DNA of 64,000 nt from Companilactobacillus mindensis DSM 14500 (GTDB taxonomy: Bacteria; Bacillota; Bacilli; Lactobacillales; Lactobacillaceae). Of the stretch, positions 1 through 8,378 are shown one piece after another. Both the position numbers and the translations under genes were made by a program. The DNA lies in contig NZ_AZEZ01000092.1 in NCBI RefSeq assembly GCF_001434275.1, positions 42,944-106,943 of the forward strand, in the 5' to 3' direction. The notes beneath the pieces are model-generated. The model was given only the letters and a program-made list of their open reading frames with translations. It had not been told where the DNA came from and did not search any database. Numbering within the stretch: position 1 is the stretch's first letter; every line of letters begins with the position of its first letter.

Positions 1-39
1 GTATAATTATTCTATTAATGGAAAGTGAGTTTTTCTAAA

Positions 40-1134
40 ATGTCGGGTATGTTTAGTGTAATAGTAAAATTATTTTTAACGATGATCTTGTCGGCTGCAG
101 TGACTCCTTTTGTAGTGAAGTTAGCTTATATTCTCGGGGCGGTTGATAAACCCAATGCTCGACGGGTTAATGTTAAGCCGATGCCTACAATGGGTGGATT
201 GGCCATTTTTTTAGCGTTTAATTTCTCAACGTTTGTGTTATTACGTGAACAATTCCCTACACATGAGTTATTCAGTGTGTTCTTAGCGGAATGTATTATC
301 ATTCTTACTGGTATTATTGATGATATTCGAGAATTATCGCCCAAATCCAAATTAGCTGGTATTTTGGCAGCTGCTTTGGTTGTTTACTTTTTGGCAGGAA
401 TCAGAATGAATGAAGTCACCTTGCCTTTTATTGGTTCATTTCATTTGGGCTGGTGGAGTTTGCCGATCACGATCATTTGGATCATTGCCATTACTAACGC
501 GGTCAACTTGATCGATGGGTTGGATGGCTTGGCAACCGGTGTTTCGATCATTGCCTTATTTACCATGGGAGTCATGGCCTACTTCTTCTTGAACATGACT
601 AACGTTTACGTTACTATCTGGATCTTTACATTGGTAGCGGCTTTGATTGGTTTCTTGCCACATAACTTCCATCCGGCCAGTATATTCTTAGGGGATACCG
701 GATCACTGTTCATCGGGTTTATGATGGCGGTTTTCTCATTGAAAGGTTTGAAAAACGTTACTTTTATTACTATGATCATGCCAGTTGTGATTATGGGTGT
801 GCCAATTACTGATACTGTCTATGCGATTTTGCGTCGACTTTTGAACAAAAAGCCAATCATGCAAGCAGATAAGCATCACTTGCACCACAGATTGATGCAA
901 CTTGGCTTATCGCATCGACAAACAGTTTTGGTTATTTATGGATTGTCATTGGTCTTCGCTTTTATCGCCATGCTCTATCCACTGTCAACTCTTTGGGGCA
1001 GCATGTTGTTGACGATTGGCGTATTGATCGGTTTGGAACTCTTTATCGAATCGATCGGTTTGTTAGGTGATGATCGCCAGCCACTACTCAAAGCAATTCA
1101 AAAATTCGTTAAACGATTAGAAAAGAAAGATTAG
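40..1134 (+). CDS. tagO: Undecaprenyl-phosphate sugar-1-phosphate transferase (TagO/WecA type)
   Basis: Polytopic membrane transferase that moves a sugar-1-phosphate (GlcNAc-1-P in characterised TagO) from UDP-sugar to undecaprenyl phosphate, the first step of wall teichoic acid or related glycopolymer synthesis. The protein (364 aa, normal for the family) has about ten or eleven hydrophobic segments. It shows the family's cytoplasmic motifs: GIIDDIRELSPKSK near residue 90, NAVNLIDGLDGLA near 155 with the catalytic-type Asp residues, and the basic DKHHLHHRL motif near 280. I chose ATG at 40, preceded by AAGTGAG at suitable spacing; GTG at 25 and ATG at 49 are in-frame alternatives. Nothing before the gene is visible, so its promoter and operon are unknown. 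Confidence in the family is high; the exact sugar is inferred. Confidence 0.93.
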   Translation: MSGMFSVIVKLFLTMILSAAVTPFVVKLAYILGAVDKPNARRVNVKPMPTMGGLAIFLAFNFSTFVLLREQFPTHELFSVFLAECIIILTGIIDDIRELSPKSKLAGILAAALVVYFLAGIRMNEVTLPFIGSFHLGWWSLPITIIWIIAITNAVNLIDGLDGLATGVSIIALFTMGVMAYFFLNMTNVYVTIWIFTLVAALIGFLPHNFHPASIFLGDTGSLFIGFMMAVFSLKGLKNVTFITMIMPVVIMGVPITDTVYAILRRLLNKKPIMQADKHHLHHRLMQLGLSHRQTVLVIYGLSLVFAFIAMLYPLSTLWGSMLLTIGVLIGLELFIESIGLLGDDRQPLLKAIQKFVKRLEKKD

Positions 1135-1137
1135 AAG

Positions 1138-1165
1138 CAGACGCCGTTATGACGCCTGTTTTTTT
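1138..1165 (+). terminator. Imperfect terminator hairpin after tagO
   Basis: A CAG/CTG-based stem with two internal mismatches (CAGACGCCG pairing back over TTAT with GACGCCTG) directly after the tagO stop, followed by seven T. The stem is weak, but the position and U-tract fit a Rho-independent terminator. Confidence 0.6.
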
Positions 1166-1206
1166 GTCTCTAGAGTCGATTCCACAATACCTAGACAAAG
1201 AATCTC

Positions 1207-1236
1207 TTGAGCTCTTTGGTTCGTAGGTAGTATAAA
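1207..1236 (+). promoter_or_regulatory. Candidate sigma-A promoter of the XRE membrane regulator
   Basis: TTGAGC, an 18-bp spacer and TATAAA, about 40 bp before the start of the XRE gene. Visual match only. Confidence 0.45.
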
Positions 1237-1276
1237 ATAAGCAACCCCTTTTAAATTAAATCCAAGGAGCAACAAG

Positions 1277-2050
1277 ATGGAACTGAGTGAACAATTAAAG
1301 AAGTATCGTAAACAAGAACGTTTGACGCAAAAAGAATTAGCAATGAAATTAAATGTCTCTGATAAAACTATTTCGAGTTGGGAGACGGGACGGACTTATC
1401 CGGATATTTCGTTATTATTGAATCTCAGTTCTGTTTTGAAAGTTTCCTTAGATGAATTTTTAAGAGGAGATATCAAAACGGTGGAAAAAATTGACAAAGA
1501 TTTGAAGTTGAAGAAAGTTTACAAGTATTGGTTGATAGCGCTACTAATAGTGTTAGTGGCTATCGGTGGGAGCACGGTATTTTTGCATACGTATCAATAT
1601 CGTAATGATTTGGTAGACCGCTTCAATCCGTTGTTGCCAACCAAAATAGGCTATGCTGCCTTGCCAACTGAAAAAACGGCGGTGGCAGCAGATTATACGA
1701 CGATAAAAGCCGATAATAAAGGTAAAGCAACCAAGTTATTGGGATCACCATTTAAACATATGGTGGTTACCGACGATGCTTGGGGTAATTCACATTTTTT
1801 GAGTTTTTATGGGGGACTGCCACCAGAAGATAAACCGTATGCGATGGTCGAACATAAAGGTGGCTATGTTTCCCGCATCAACTTTGTTTCTTGGGAGACC
1901 ATTCCAAAGTCGATCCGAAATAATATGTTTAAAAATTATTCTGATTATCGAGGAATGTATCAGGATACTGCTGAAGCCAATAAAAAATTAAAGGGCAGTT
2001 ATCATCCTGATATCAGAGATGGTTTCATGATGCGAACTGGCAAATATTAA
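1277..2050 (+). CDS. Membrane-anchored XRE-family transcriptional regulator
   Basis: The 257-aa protein has three parts. Residues 1-60 form a Cro/C1-type helix-turn-helix (QKELAMKLNVSDKTISSWETG is the recognition region). A single hydrophobic membrane segment lies at about 84-106. A predicted extracytoplasmic domain of about 150 aa follows, with no family I recognise. This layout suggests a regulator that senses something at or outside the membrane and contacts DNA inside; the signal and targets are unknown. The start has an AAGGAG site eight bases upstream. The gene is monocistronic: its own promoter lies upstream, a weak terminator follows, and the next gene is convergent. The N-terminal assignment is solid; the sensory role is inference. 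Confidence 0.82.
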   Translation: MELSEQLKKYRKQERLTQKELAMKLNVSDKTISSWETGRTYPDISLLLNLSSVLKVSLDEFLRGDIKTVEKIDKDLKLKKVYKYWLIALLIVLVAIGGSTVFLHTYQYRNDLVDRFNPLLPTKIGYAALPTEKTAVAADYTTIKADNKGKATKLLGSPFKHMVVTDDAWGNSHFLSFYGGLPPEDKPYAMVEHKGGYVSRINFVSWETIPKSIRNNMFKNYSDYRGMYQDTAEANKKLKGSYHPDIRDGFMMRTGKY

Positions 2051-2080
2051 TAATTAGGGTAATAAAAAATAGCAATCAGA

Positions 2081-2104
2081 AATCCAATCTTTGGGTTCTT
2101 TTTT
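2081..2104 (+). terminator. Terminator of the XRE gene, abutting a repeat element
   Basis: AATCC (2081-2085) pairs with GGGTT (2093-2097) and is followed by CTTTTTT. The T-run is also the first bases of the repeat element that begins at about 2098, so the element starts inside or directly at the terminator U-tract. Confidence 0.55.
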
Positions 2105-2443
2105 CAAGTTTGGTTGTTCACTGCCGTCTTCCATGAAATCCCGGCGGATTGCTGGAACGCTGTGAGAGCAACTTAGAGCCAATTATGGTTCAAATTGTCT
2201 CCAAGCTTGTCTGTCTCTAACCTGGCAAGGTACGCCAGCCAAGAGACTACCACGGCTGAGCATCCGCCGGGATTCCATTCCAGACTAAACGGTTTTTTAT
2301 TTGTTTTACATTAGTAGTATTAAAACTTTAAATCTAATGATTCGATATTTTATTTAAAACAATACTAAAATAGGTCATCCAGCTGATTTTTGGATGACCT
2401 ATTAATGTATCTAAATAATTGTATATAACCAAACTTGAAAAAG
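2098..2443. mobile_element. Full-length copy of a MITE-like repeat element with terminal inverted repeats
   Basis: The element fills the convergent gap between the XRE gene and yigZ. Its left end CTTTTTTCAAGTTTGGTT (2098-2115) is matched inverted by AACCAAACTTGAAAAAG (2427-2443). It has no coding capacity. Inside are a folded core (2133-2278), an AT-rich stretch, and a perfect 11-bp hairpin TAGGTCATCCA (2371-2381) / TGGATGACCTA (2391-2401). Outside it, the flanks also form a perfect 17-bp inverted pair, AAAATAGCAATCAGAAA at 2066-2082 with its complement at 2463-2479. Related copies in this window lie at 30438-30594 (opposite orientation, core lost), at 63872-63953 and, as a remnant, at 60991-61036. 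A non-autonomous transposable element is the simplest reading. A conserved structured RNA locus is the alternative. Confidence 0.65.
2133..2278. other. Strongly structured core of the repeat element, possible RNA
   Basis: The core is closed by a 17-bp stem with one mismatch (2133-2149 with 2262-2278; its inner 13 bp, AATCCCGGCGGAT against ATCCGCCGGGATT, are perfect). It contains a TGCT/AGCA hairpin (2150-2153 with 2167-2170), GAGCC/GGTTC (2176-2180 with 2187-2191) and a two-tier arm GTCTCT (2213-2218) / AGAGAC (2242-2247) enclosing CTGGC (2222-2226) / GCCAG (2234-2238). The GC content is clearly above the surroundings. The fold is possible on either strand. I do not recognise a named RNA family. 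Confidence 0.5.
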
Positions 2444-2462
2444 AGCCATTTTGAAGTTGGCT
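2437..2462 (-). terminator. Terminator of yigZ, abutting the repeat element
   Basis: Read on the minus strand, AGCCA pairs with TGGCT (2458-2462 with 2444-2448) and is followed by CTTTTTC, which is the right end of the repeat element. Arrangement mirrors the XRE-side terminator. Confidence 0.5.
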
Positions 2463-2477
2463 TTTCTGATTGCTATT

Positions 2478-3116
2478 TTAATTGGCGGCAATAGGAACTT
2501 GTTTGTATAACTTTTTAGTCTCTTTTAACGTAATTTGATTTTGAAAGAGGTCACGGATATTTTGGACTGCTTCGTCAACAATATCGAGGTCCAAATAGAT
2601 CTGACATTTAATATCGGCGGCAAATTGTTTGTCTTCCAAAATAATTTTTTCATTTTGGGCATAATTCTCGAATTTATCGAAAAGATGATAAGGAATCGTC
2701 AATTCAAACCCTTGTTGGATCCGATTTTCAACGAGACCGATTTCCTTGATGGCTTCAGCGGTAGTGGACGAATAAGCTCTGATCAAGCCACCAGCACCGA
2801 GTTTGATGCCACCGAAGTATCTAGTGACGACAACAGTCACGTTTTGCATCTCTTGTTGCTGTAAGACATTTAAAATCGGTGAACCAGCTGTACCACTGGG
2901 TTCGCCGTCATCAGACATACGTTCGATCAAGACGTTTTCCATAACGATAAAGGCAGTACAATTGTGGGTTGCACCGGATTCTTGTTCACGGATCTGTTGA
3001 ATAAAGGCCTTAGCCTCATCTTCGGAAAAGGTTTGTGCAACGTGGGCGATAAAACGAGATTTTTTGATGATTTTTTCATGACTGCCAGTTTCGGCAATAG
3101 TTTTATAATTTTGCAA
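2478..3116 (-). CDS. yigZ: YigZ/YvyE family protein (IMPACT family)
   Basis: The 212-aa protein has an N-terminal UPF0029/IMPACT domain (about 1-130) with the family motifs KKSRFIAHV, GEPSGTAG and RYFGGIKLGAGGL, plus a short C-terminal ferredoxin-like domain. Members are widespread; the eukaryotic relative IMPACT binds ribosome-associated Gcn1, while the bacterial role is not settled. The start is TTG at 3116 with AAAGGAG eight bases upstream; there is no better ATG. It is divergent from comFA, with only 30 bp between the two start codons, so their promoters must overlap. The stop codon lies within the inverted flank of the neighbouring repeat element. Confidence 0.9.
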   Translation of the reverse strand: MQNYKTIAETGSHEKIIKKSRFIAHVAQTFSEDEAKAFIQQIREQESGATHNCTAFIVMENVLIERMSDDGEPSGTAGSPILNVLQQQEMQNVTVVVTRYFGGIKLGAGGLIRAYSSTTAEAIKEIGLVENRIQQGFELTIPYHLFDKFENYAQNEKIILEDKQFAADIKCQIYLDLDIVDEAVQNIRDLFQNQITLKETKKLYKQVPIAAN

Positions 3117-3146
3117 AAAGCGAAGCTCCTTTACGTATTTTTTAGT

Positions 3147-4457
3147 ATGGAAAAAATAAATGAATTATATGGTGGACGTATTTTTAACGTGAAAGATTTT
3201 ACTCCTTCACAATTAAACTATTTGATTAAAAATGGTAGTCGTTTGTTAGAGGCAACGGTTAAGAAAAATAATAAACTATTTTGTCGGCGTTGCCTAATGG
3301 AAATCACTAAATTGCCAATTCCCTATCAATATTGTCGCAACTGTATCAATCTAGGCAAGATAAGCGTTAACAATCAGTTGATAATTACCCCGACAGACAT
3401 CAAATATCCAACTCAGGACCAATATTTACAATGGCAGGGTCAACTGACTACCAATCAAGCTAATGGCGTCAGAGAGCTTTTAATGGCTTTTAAGAAACAC
3501 CAAGATCATTTGATCTGGGCCGTAACTGGTGCTGGTAAAACGGAAATGATCTTTCCATTAATTGAAGCGGCATTAGAAGATCATCAACGTGTAGCGATTT
3601 GTTCGCCAAGAGTCGATGTCTGCATCGAACTTTTCCCGCGGATCCAAGATGTATTTCCTAATACGACGGTAGGATTGTTTCACGGAAAAAGTGAAGAATC
3701 ATATCATCAGACGCAGATTGTTTTGGCAACGGTCCATCAATTGATCCGCTTTGAGAAGGCTTTTGACGTCTTGATAATCGATGAGGTGGACTCTTATCCC
3801 TTAGCAGGTAACGAAATGCTGCATAAGGCAATAAAAAAGGCTCCTAAGACTAAAGGAATGACAGTCTATTTATCAGCGACACCGCCACAAGAATTACTGA
3901 CGGCGGTCAAAAAAGGGGAATTGACCCTGACTAAATTGTACCAGAGATTTCACGGTCATCCGTTACCGGAACCACAGTGCCATCTGTTGTTCAAAAATTT
4001 GAATTTTTTCGGTATCAATCCGCGATTACGGTTAAAAATCAATCAGATGATCAGACACAAGCAACGATTTATGCTCTTTTTTCCACAAATTCCAACAATG
4101 AAATCATTCGCTAAACAATTAACAAAATTATATCCGACATTAACGTTCGTCGATGTCAGTTCTAAGGATGAACAGCGTTTAGCAAAGGTCCAACGATTTC
4201 GTGAAAAGAAAGTCCAAGCTATTTTAACTACGACCATTTTGGAACGGGGCGTGACATTTAAAAAAATTACGGTAATTGTTTTGAACGCCGACGCAGTTGA
4301 GTTTTCGAAGACGTCCTTGATACAAATTGCCGGAAGAGCCGGACGGGGCAAGGATTCTTTTGATGATGAAGTTCATTTTTATTATCAATATTACAATCGA
4401 CAGATCAAGCAAGCTTGTGCTGAGATACATGAATTGAATCGGCAGGCACGCAAATGA
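3147..4457 (+). CDS. comFA: Late competence protein ComFA, DEAD-box-like DNA translocase/helicase
   Basis: The 436-aa protein corresponds to the cytoplasmic ATPase that helps draw single-stranded DNA through the ComEC channel during transformation. It has a four-Cys zinc-binding site near residues 45-65 (CRRC...CRNC), Walker A AVTGAGKTEM near 130, a DEVD box, SATPP motif III and a C-terminal helicase domain ending with IQIAGRAGRG. The frame stays open upstream to 2964, but this runs through yigZ on the other strand, so I take ATG at 3147, where similarity to ComFA begins; its Shine-Dalgarno is poor. The stop overlaps the comFC start (ATGA). The rest of the DNA-uptake machinery is not in this window. 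Confidence 0.92.
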   Translation: MEKINELYGGRIFNVKDFTPSQLNYLIKNGSRLLEATVKKNNKLFCRRCLMEITKLPIPYQYCRNCINLGKISVNNQLIITPTDIKYPTQDQYLQWQGQLTTNQANGVRELLMAFKKHQDHLIWAVTGAGKTEMIFPLIEAALEDHQRVAICSPRVDVCIELFPRIQDVFPNTTVGLFHGKSEESYHQTQIVLATVHQLIRFEKAFDVLIIDEVDSYPLAGNEMLHKAIKKAPKTKGMTVYLSATPPQELLTAVKKGELTLTKLYQRFHGHPLPEPQCHLLFKNLNFFGINPRLRLKINQMIRHKQRFMLFFPQIPTMKSFAKQLTKLYPTLTFVDVSSKDEQRLAKVQRFREKKVQAILTTTILERGVTFKKITVIVLNADAVEFSKTSLIQIAGRAGRGKDSFDDEVHFYYQYYNRQIKQACAEIHELNRQARK

Positions 4458-5134
4458 AATGTCTTAATTGTGGCAACGACATAGCGAATAATTTGCAAGT
4501 GAAAGAAATATTTTTATTTAATGAGATCCCCGAAAATTATATTTGCAATTTATGCCGCAGTCAGCTGGCACCACTGGCTAATCGCAATAATTGTCCGCGT
4601 TGTTTCAAGCCCGAGATTAATGGTATCTGTGACGATTGTAAGATGTGGGAGCAAAAATATCAGATTATTAATTGTCATCAGGCTTTGTTTGAGTATAATC
4701 AGTTCATACACAACTACTTCAAGTTGTATAAGAGATATGGAGATGTCTTGTTAGCCAAGCTGTTTTATCAAGACATAAAGAACTGGTCTTTGAAGAATCA
4801 CTTTGATGTAGTTACGTATATTCCTGCCAGTCAGAGTCACTTGCAAATTCGGGGTTTTGATCCAGTGTATGAATTATATGCTGATATTTTTGATTTGCAG
4901 CCACTGTTAACGAAGGTGGATTCAGATAAACCACAGGCGCAGAAGAATCGTTTGGAAAGATTACGTACGCCCCAGACATTTTCACCGCTGCCGGCAATGG
5001 CTCAAATTCAAAAAAATCAAAGTATTTTGATATTAGATGATATTTACACAACTGGACGAACGTTGATGCATGCTCATGATATATTTTTTAAGGCAAACTT
5101 TAAAAAAATAACTACGTTTTCATTATCTAGGTAA
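4454..5134 (+). CDS. comFC: ComFC/ComF family phosphoribosyltransferase-like competence protein
   Basis: The 226-aa protein has an N-terminal double CxxC zinc finger (MKCLNC, then CNLC, CPRC and CDDC spread over residues 1-60). Its C-terminal phosphoribosyltransferase fold has the PRPP-binding motif ILDDIYTTGRT near 195. ComFC works with ComFA in natural transformation in characterised Firmicutes. Translation is coupled to comFA by a 4-nt overlap. No own promoter is needed or seen. Confidence 0.92.
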   Translation: MKCLNCGNDIANNLQVKEIFLFNEIPENYICNLCRSQLAPLANRNNCPRCFKPEINGICDDCKMWEQKYQIINCHQALFEYNQFIHNYFKLYKRYGDVLLAKLFYQDIKNWSLKNHFDVVTYIPASQSHLQIRGFDPVYELYADIFDLQPLLTKVDSDKPQAQKNRLERLRTPQTFSPLPAMAQIQKNQSILILDDIYTTGRTLMHAHDIFFKANFKKITTFSLSR

Positions 5135-5142
5135 TGGAAACG

Positions 5143-5171
5143 CTGTCATATTGGCATAAAAATATTATAAT
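5143..5171 (+). promoter_or_regulatory. Candidate promoter of hpf
   Basis: CTGTCA, 17-bp spacer, then a perfect TATAAT, just after the comFC stop. The -35 box is a weak match. Confidence 0.45.
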
Positions 5172-5174
5172 TGC

Positions 5175-5203
5175 ATTAAAGAGATGCGAGAACGCTCTTT
5201 AAT
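5175..5203 (+). promoter_or_regulatory. Leader hairpin of hpf
   Basis: ATTAAAGA (5175-5182), a 3-nt bulge and GCG pair over an AGAA loop with CGC and TCTTTAAT (ending 5203). There is no T-run, so it is not a terminator. It lies between the candidate promoter and the ribosome binding site at about 5215. A role in mRNA stability or translational control is possible. Confidence 0.45.
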
Positions 5204-5230
5204 TTCCTATCGTCGGAAGGAGAGATTATT

Positions 5231-5779
5231 ATGTTAACTATTAATGTACGTGGTGAAAATATCGAGGTAACTTCATCAATTCGCGAATATGTCGAAAAAA
5301 GACTTTCTAAAATGGAGAAATACTTTAGTGAAGAAAGCAATCCAATTGCCCATGTAAACTTGAAAACATACCCTTCAAAAGGTACAAAGGTTGAAGTAAC
5401 AATTCCATTGCCATATATCACACTTAGAGCTGAAGAGGTCAACGATGACTTGTATGCCGGAATTGATCTTGTAGTTGATAAGCTTGAAAGACAAGTTAAG
5501 AAATTCAAGACACGTGTAAACCGTAAGAGCCGTGAAGGTGGCAGTCTAAAGGATATTCCTTTGGATGACGTAACACCTAAAGACACTGAGGAAGACAAAT
5601 CAGAAATTGTTAGAACAAAACGCCTTTCATTGAAACCAATGGATGCCCAAGAAGCTGTTCTACAAATGGAAATGCTCGGCCACGAATTCTTTATCTTTGA
5701 AGATTCAGAAACAAATGGCGCAAGCATCGTTTATAAACGTAATGATGGCAGATATGGCTTGATCGAAACAAACGAATAA
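5231..5779 (+). CDS. hpf: Long-form ribosome hibernation promoting factor
   Basis: The 182-aa protein is a long HPF. Residues 1-100 form the ribosome-binding S30AE domain (starting MLTINVRGENIEVTSSIREYVEKRL). After an acidic linker comes the C-terminal dimerisation domain (from about 125: VRTKRLSLKPMDAQEAVLQMEMLGHEFFIF). In Firmicutes the long form dimerises 70S ribosomes into inactive 100S particles in stationary phase. The GGAAGGAGAG site before ATG is strong. The gene has its own promoter and terminator, as expected for a growth-phase-regulated gene upstream of secA. Confidence 0.96.
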   Translation: MLTINVRGENIEVTSSIREYVEKRLSKMEKYFSEESNPIAHVNLKTYPSKGTKVEVTIPLPYITLRAEEVNDDLYAGIDLVVDKLERQVKKFKTRVNRKSREGGSLKDIPLDDVTPKDTEEDKSEIVRTKRLSLKPMDAQEAVLQMEMLGHEFFIFEDSETNGASIVYKRNDGRYGLIETNE

Positions 5780-5793
5780 AAAATAATTAAACT

Positions 5794-5824
5794 AAGCTGA
5801 GACTTTAGGTCTCAGCTTTTTTTG
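5794..5824 (+). terminator. Terminator of hpf
   Basis: Perfect 10-bp stem AAGCTGAGAC / GTCTCAGCTT over a 5-nt loop, followed by a run of T. Confidence 0.9.
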
Positions 5825-5976
5825 TGCCTTTGTAAAGCATTCTTAACACAAAGAAATGAAAAATGGTGTATCATTGTAACTCTGAAAGTCTGTTTAATTG
5901 ATATTAAGTTTAAAAGTATAAAAAAAAATGCTACTATTAAGAGTATGTTTATAACACTTAGGAGAGATATATTAAT

Positions 5977-8337
5977 ATGGCAAATCCACTAAGAAGATGG
6001 GTCGAAAGCGATAAAAGAGAAGTTAAACGTATGGGCAAGATTGCCGATAAGATTGAAAGCTATGCTGATAGTTACAGCAAACTTTCTGACGAAGAACTTC
6101 AAGCTAAGACTCCTGAATTTAAAGAAAGACTAGCAAAAGGCGAAACATTAGATGATATTTTGCCTGAAGCATTCGCTACAGCCCGTGAGGGTGCTAAAAG
6201 AGTTCTAGGACTATACCCATTTAGAGTGCAATTGATCGGTGGTATTACTTTGCATGAAGGTAATATTGCGGAAATGAAAACTGGTGAAGGTAAAACTTTG
6301 ACAGCTACATTACCAGTTTATCTAAATGCTTTGGCCGGCAAGGGTGTTCACGTTGTTACCGTTAACGAATATCTATCTGGCCGTGATGCTAAGCAAATGG
6401 GTGAACTATATAACTGGTTAGGTCTTACAGTTGGCTTGAACGTCAACAGTATGGATGCCGAAGAAAAACGTGCAGCCTACAACTGTGACATTACATATTC
6501 AACTAATAGTGAACTTGGCTTTGATTATTTGCGTGACAACATGGTTGTTTACAAAGAACAAATGGTTCAACGTCCATTGCACTATGCAATTGTCGATGAA
6601 GTTGACTCCATTTTGATCGATGAGGCTAGAACGCCTTTGATCATTTCTGGAGCGGCTGAAAAGTCAACTGCTATGTATGTCCGTGCTGACCGTTTTGCTA
6701 AGACGCTTGAAAAAGATGACTACAAGATCGATTGGCCTACAAAATCAATCAGTTTAACTGAAACTGGTATCAGAAAGGCTGAAGATTACTTTGGCCTTGA
6801 TAACCTTTACGATATTGACAACACAGTTTTGAACCACCATTTGGATCAAGCTTTACGTGCTAACTACATCATGAGTTTGAATATTGATTATGTGGTACAA
6901 GAAGGCGAAGTTAAGATCGTTGATCAATTTACTGGTCGTGTTATGGATGGTCGTCGTTATTCTGATGGACTACACCAAGCTATTGAAGCTAAGGAAGGTG
7001 TAGAGATCCAAGACGAAACTAAGACTATGGCTAACATCACTTACCAAAACTTCTTCCGTATGTATGACAAGCTTTCAGGTATGACAGGTACTGCCAAGAC
7101 TGAAGCTGAAGAATTTAGAGAAATCTACAACATGGAAGTTATCTCAATTCCTACTAACAAGCCAGTTATTCGTGTTGATAAAGAAGATGTTCTTTACCCA
7201 ACATTGAAGAGTAAGTTTGCGGCAGTTGTTGAAGATATCAAACGCCGTCATGCCAAGGGTCAACCTCTATTGGTCGGTACTGTTGCGGTTGAATCTTCAG
7301 AATACCTATCTAAATTACTTGATAAAGAAGGTATTCCTCACGCTGTCTTGAACGCTAAGAACCATGCTAAGGAAGCTGAAATCGTTATGAACGCCGGTCA
7401 ACGTGGCGCCGTAACTATCGCTACTAATATGGCTGGTCGTGGTACTGATATCAAGCTTGGACCTGGTGTTAGAGAACTTGGTGGTTTGTGTGTTCTAGGT
7501 ACAGAACGTCACGAATCACGTCGTATCGATAACCAACTTCGTGGACGTTCAGGTCGTCAAGGTGATCCTGGTGTGACTCAATTCTACATGTCACTAGAAG
7601 ATGACTTGATGAAGCGTTTTGGTTCAGATCGTATCAAGCGTGTTCTCAAGGCCTTGAAGATCGAAGATGACGATGCTGTTATCCAAAGTCGTATGATGAC
7701 TCGTCAAGTTGAATCCGCTCAAAAACGTGTTGAAGGTAATAACTACGATACTCGTAAGAATACTCTTCAATATGATGATGTTATGCGTGAACAACGTGAA
7801 GTTATCTATAAAGAAAGAATGGAAGTTATTAATGAAGACAAGGATCTTGACCGTGTCTTGCTTCCAATGATCGAACGTACTATCAAGGCCCAAGTTGCCG
7901 TTCACACGCAAGGCAAGCAAGAGGATTGGGAATTAGATGCTATTGCTGACTTTGCCAAAGCTGCCTTGGTCAGTGAAGATCAAATGACAGTTGTTGACCT
8001 TCAACTCAAGAGTGCTGATGAAATCGTTAAGTTCTTGATGGACTTCGTTAAGAAGAATTACGATCAAAAGAAAGATCAACTTGGCGACCCTTCACAAATG
8101 CTAGAATTTGAAAAGGTTGTTATACTAAGAGTTGTAGATGAACACTGGACTGATCACATTGATGCAATGGATCAATTACGTCAATCAATTGGTCTCCGTG
8201 GTTATGGACAATTGAATCCTTTGGTTGAGTACCAAGAAGAAGGATATCGTATGTTTGAAGAAATGATTTCTGATATTGAATATGATGTTACAAGATTATT
8301 CATGAAGGCCGAAATTAGACAAAATATGGAAAGATAA
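5977..8337 (+). CDS. secA: Preprotein translocase ATPase SecA
   Basis: The 786-aa protein is the motor that drives unfolded preproteins through SecYEG. It has Walker [11 protein letters not shown] near residue 100, [16 protein letters not shown] (DEAD-like box) near 210, the preprotein cross-linking domain, GRGTDIKLG and [12 protein letters not shown] in nucleotide-binding fold 2, and the helical scaffold at the end. It stops at IRQNMER and lacks the Cys-rich zinc tail seen in many SecA proteins, as is common in lactobacilli. The RBS TTAGGAGAG is good. A terminator follows. Confidence 0.97.
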   Translation: MANPLRRWVESDKREVKRMGKIADKIESYADSYSKLSDEELQAKTPEFKERLAKGETLDDILPEAFATAREGAKRVLGLYPFRVQLIGGITLHEGNIAEMKTGEGKTLTATLPVYLNALAGKGVHVVTVNEYLSGRDAKQMGELYNWLGLTVGLNVNSMDAEEKRAAYNCDITYSTNSELGFDYLRDNMVVYKEQMVQRPLHYAIVDEVDSILIDEARTPLIISGAAEKSTAMYVRADRFAKTLEKDDYKIDWPTKSISLTETGIRKAEDYFGLDNLYDIDNTVLNHHLDQALRANYIMSLNIDYVVQEGEVKIVDQFTGRVMDGRRYSDGLHQAIEAKEGVEIQDETKTMANITYQNFFRMYDKLSGMTGTAKTEAEEFREIYNMEVISIPTNKPVIRVDKEDVLYPTLKSKFAAVVEDIKRRHAKGQPLLVGTVAVESSEYLSKLLDKEGIPHAVLNAKNHAKEAEIVMNAGQRGAVTIATNMAGRGTDIKLGPGVRELGGLCVLGTERHESRRIDNQLRGRSGRQGDPGVTQFYMSLEDDLMKRFGSDRIKRVLKALKIEDDDAVIQSRMMTRQVESAQKRVEGNNYDTRKNTLQYDDVMREQREVIYKERMEVINEDKDLDRVLLPMIERTIKAQVAVHTQGKQEDWELDAIADFAKAALVSEDQMTVVDLQLKSADEIVKFLMDFVKKNYDQKKDQLGDPSQMLEFEKVVILRVVDEHWTDHIDAMDQLRQSIGLRGYGQLNPLVEYQEEGYRMFEEMISDIEYDVTRLFMKAEIRQNMER

Positions 8338-8339
8338 AA

Positions 8340-8364
8340 AGCGGGCCTAGAGCCTGCTTTTTTT
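8340..8364 (+). terminator. Terminator of secA
   Basis: AGCGGGC pairs with GCCTGCT over CTAGA, followed by a run of T, directly after the stop. Confidence 0.85.
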
Positions 8365-8378
8365 ATAAGGGTGATTAC

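Noticed and set aside
2964..3146. N-terminal extension of comFA by 61 codons
   Set aside because: The extra part is antisense to yigZ and lacks family similarity; ComFA similarity begins at ATG 3147.
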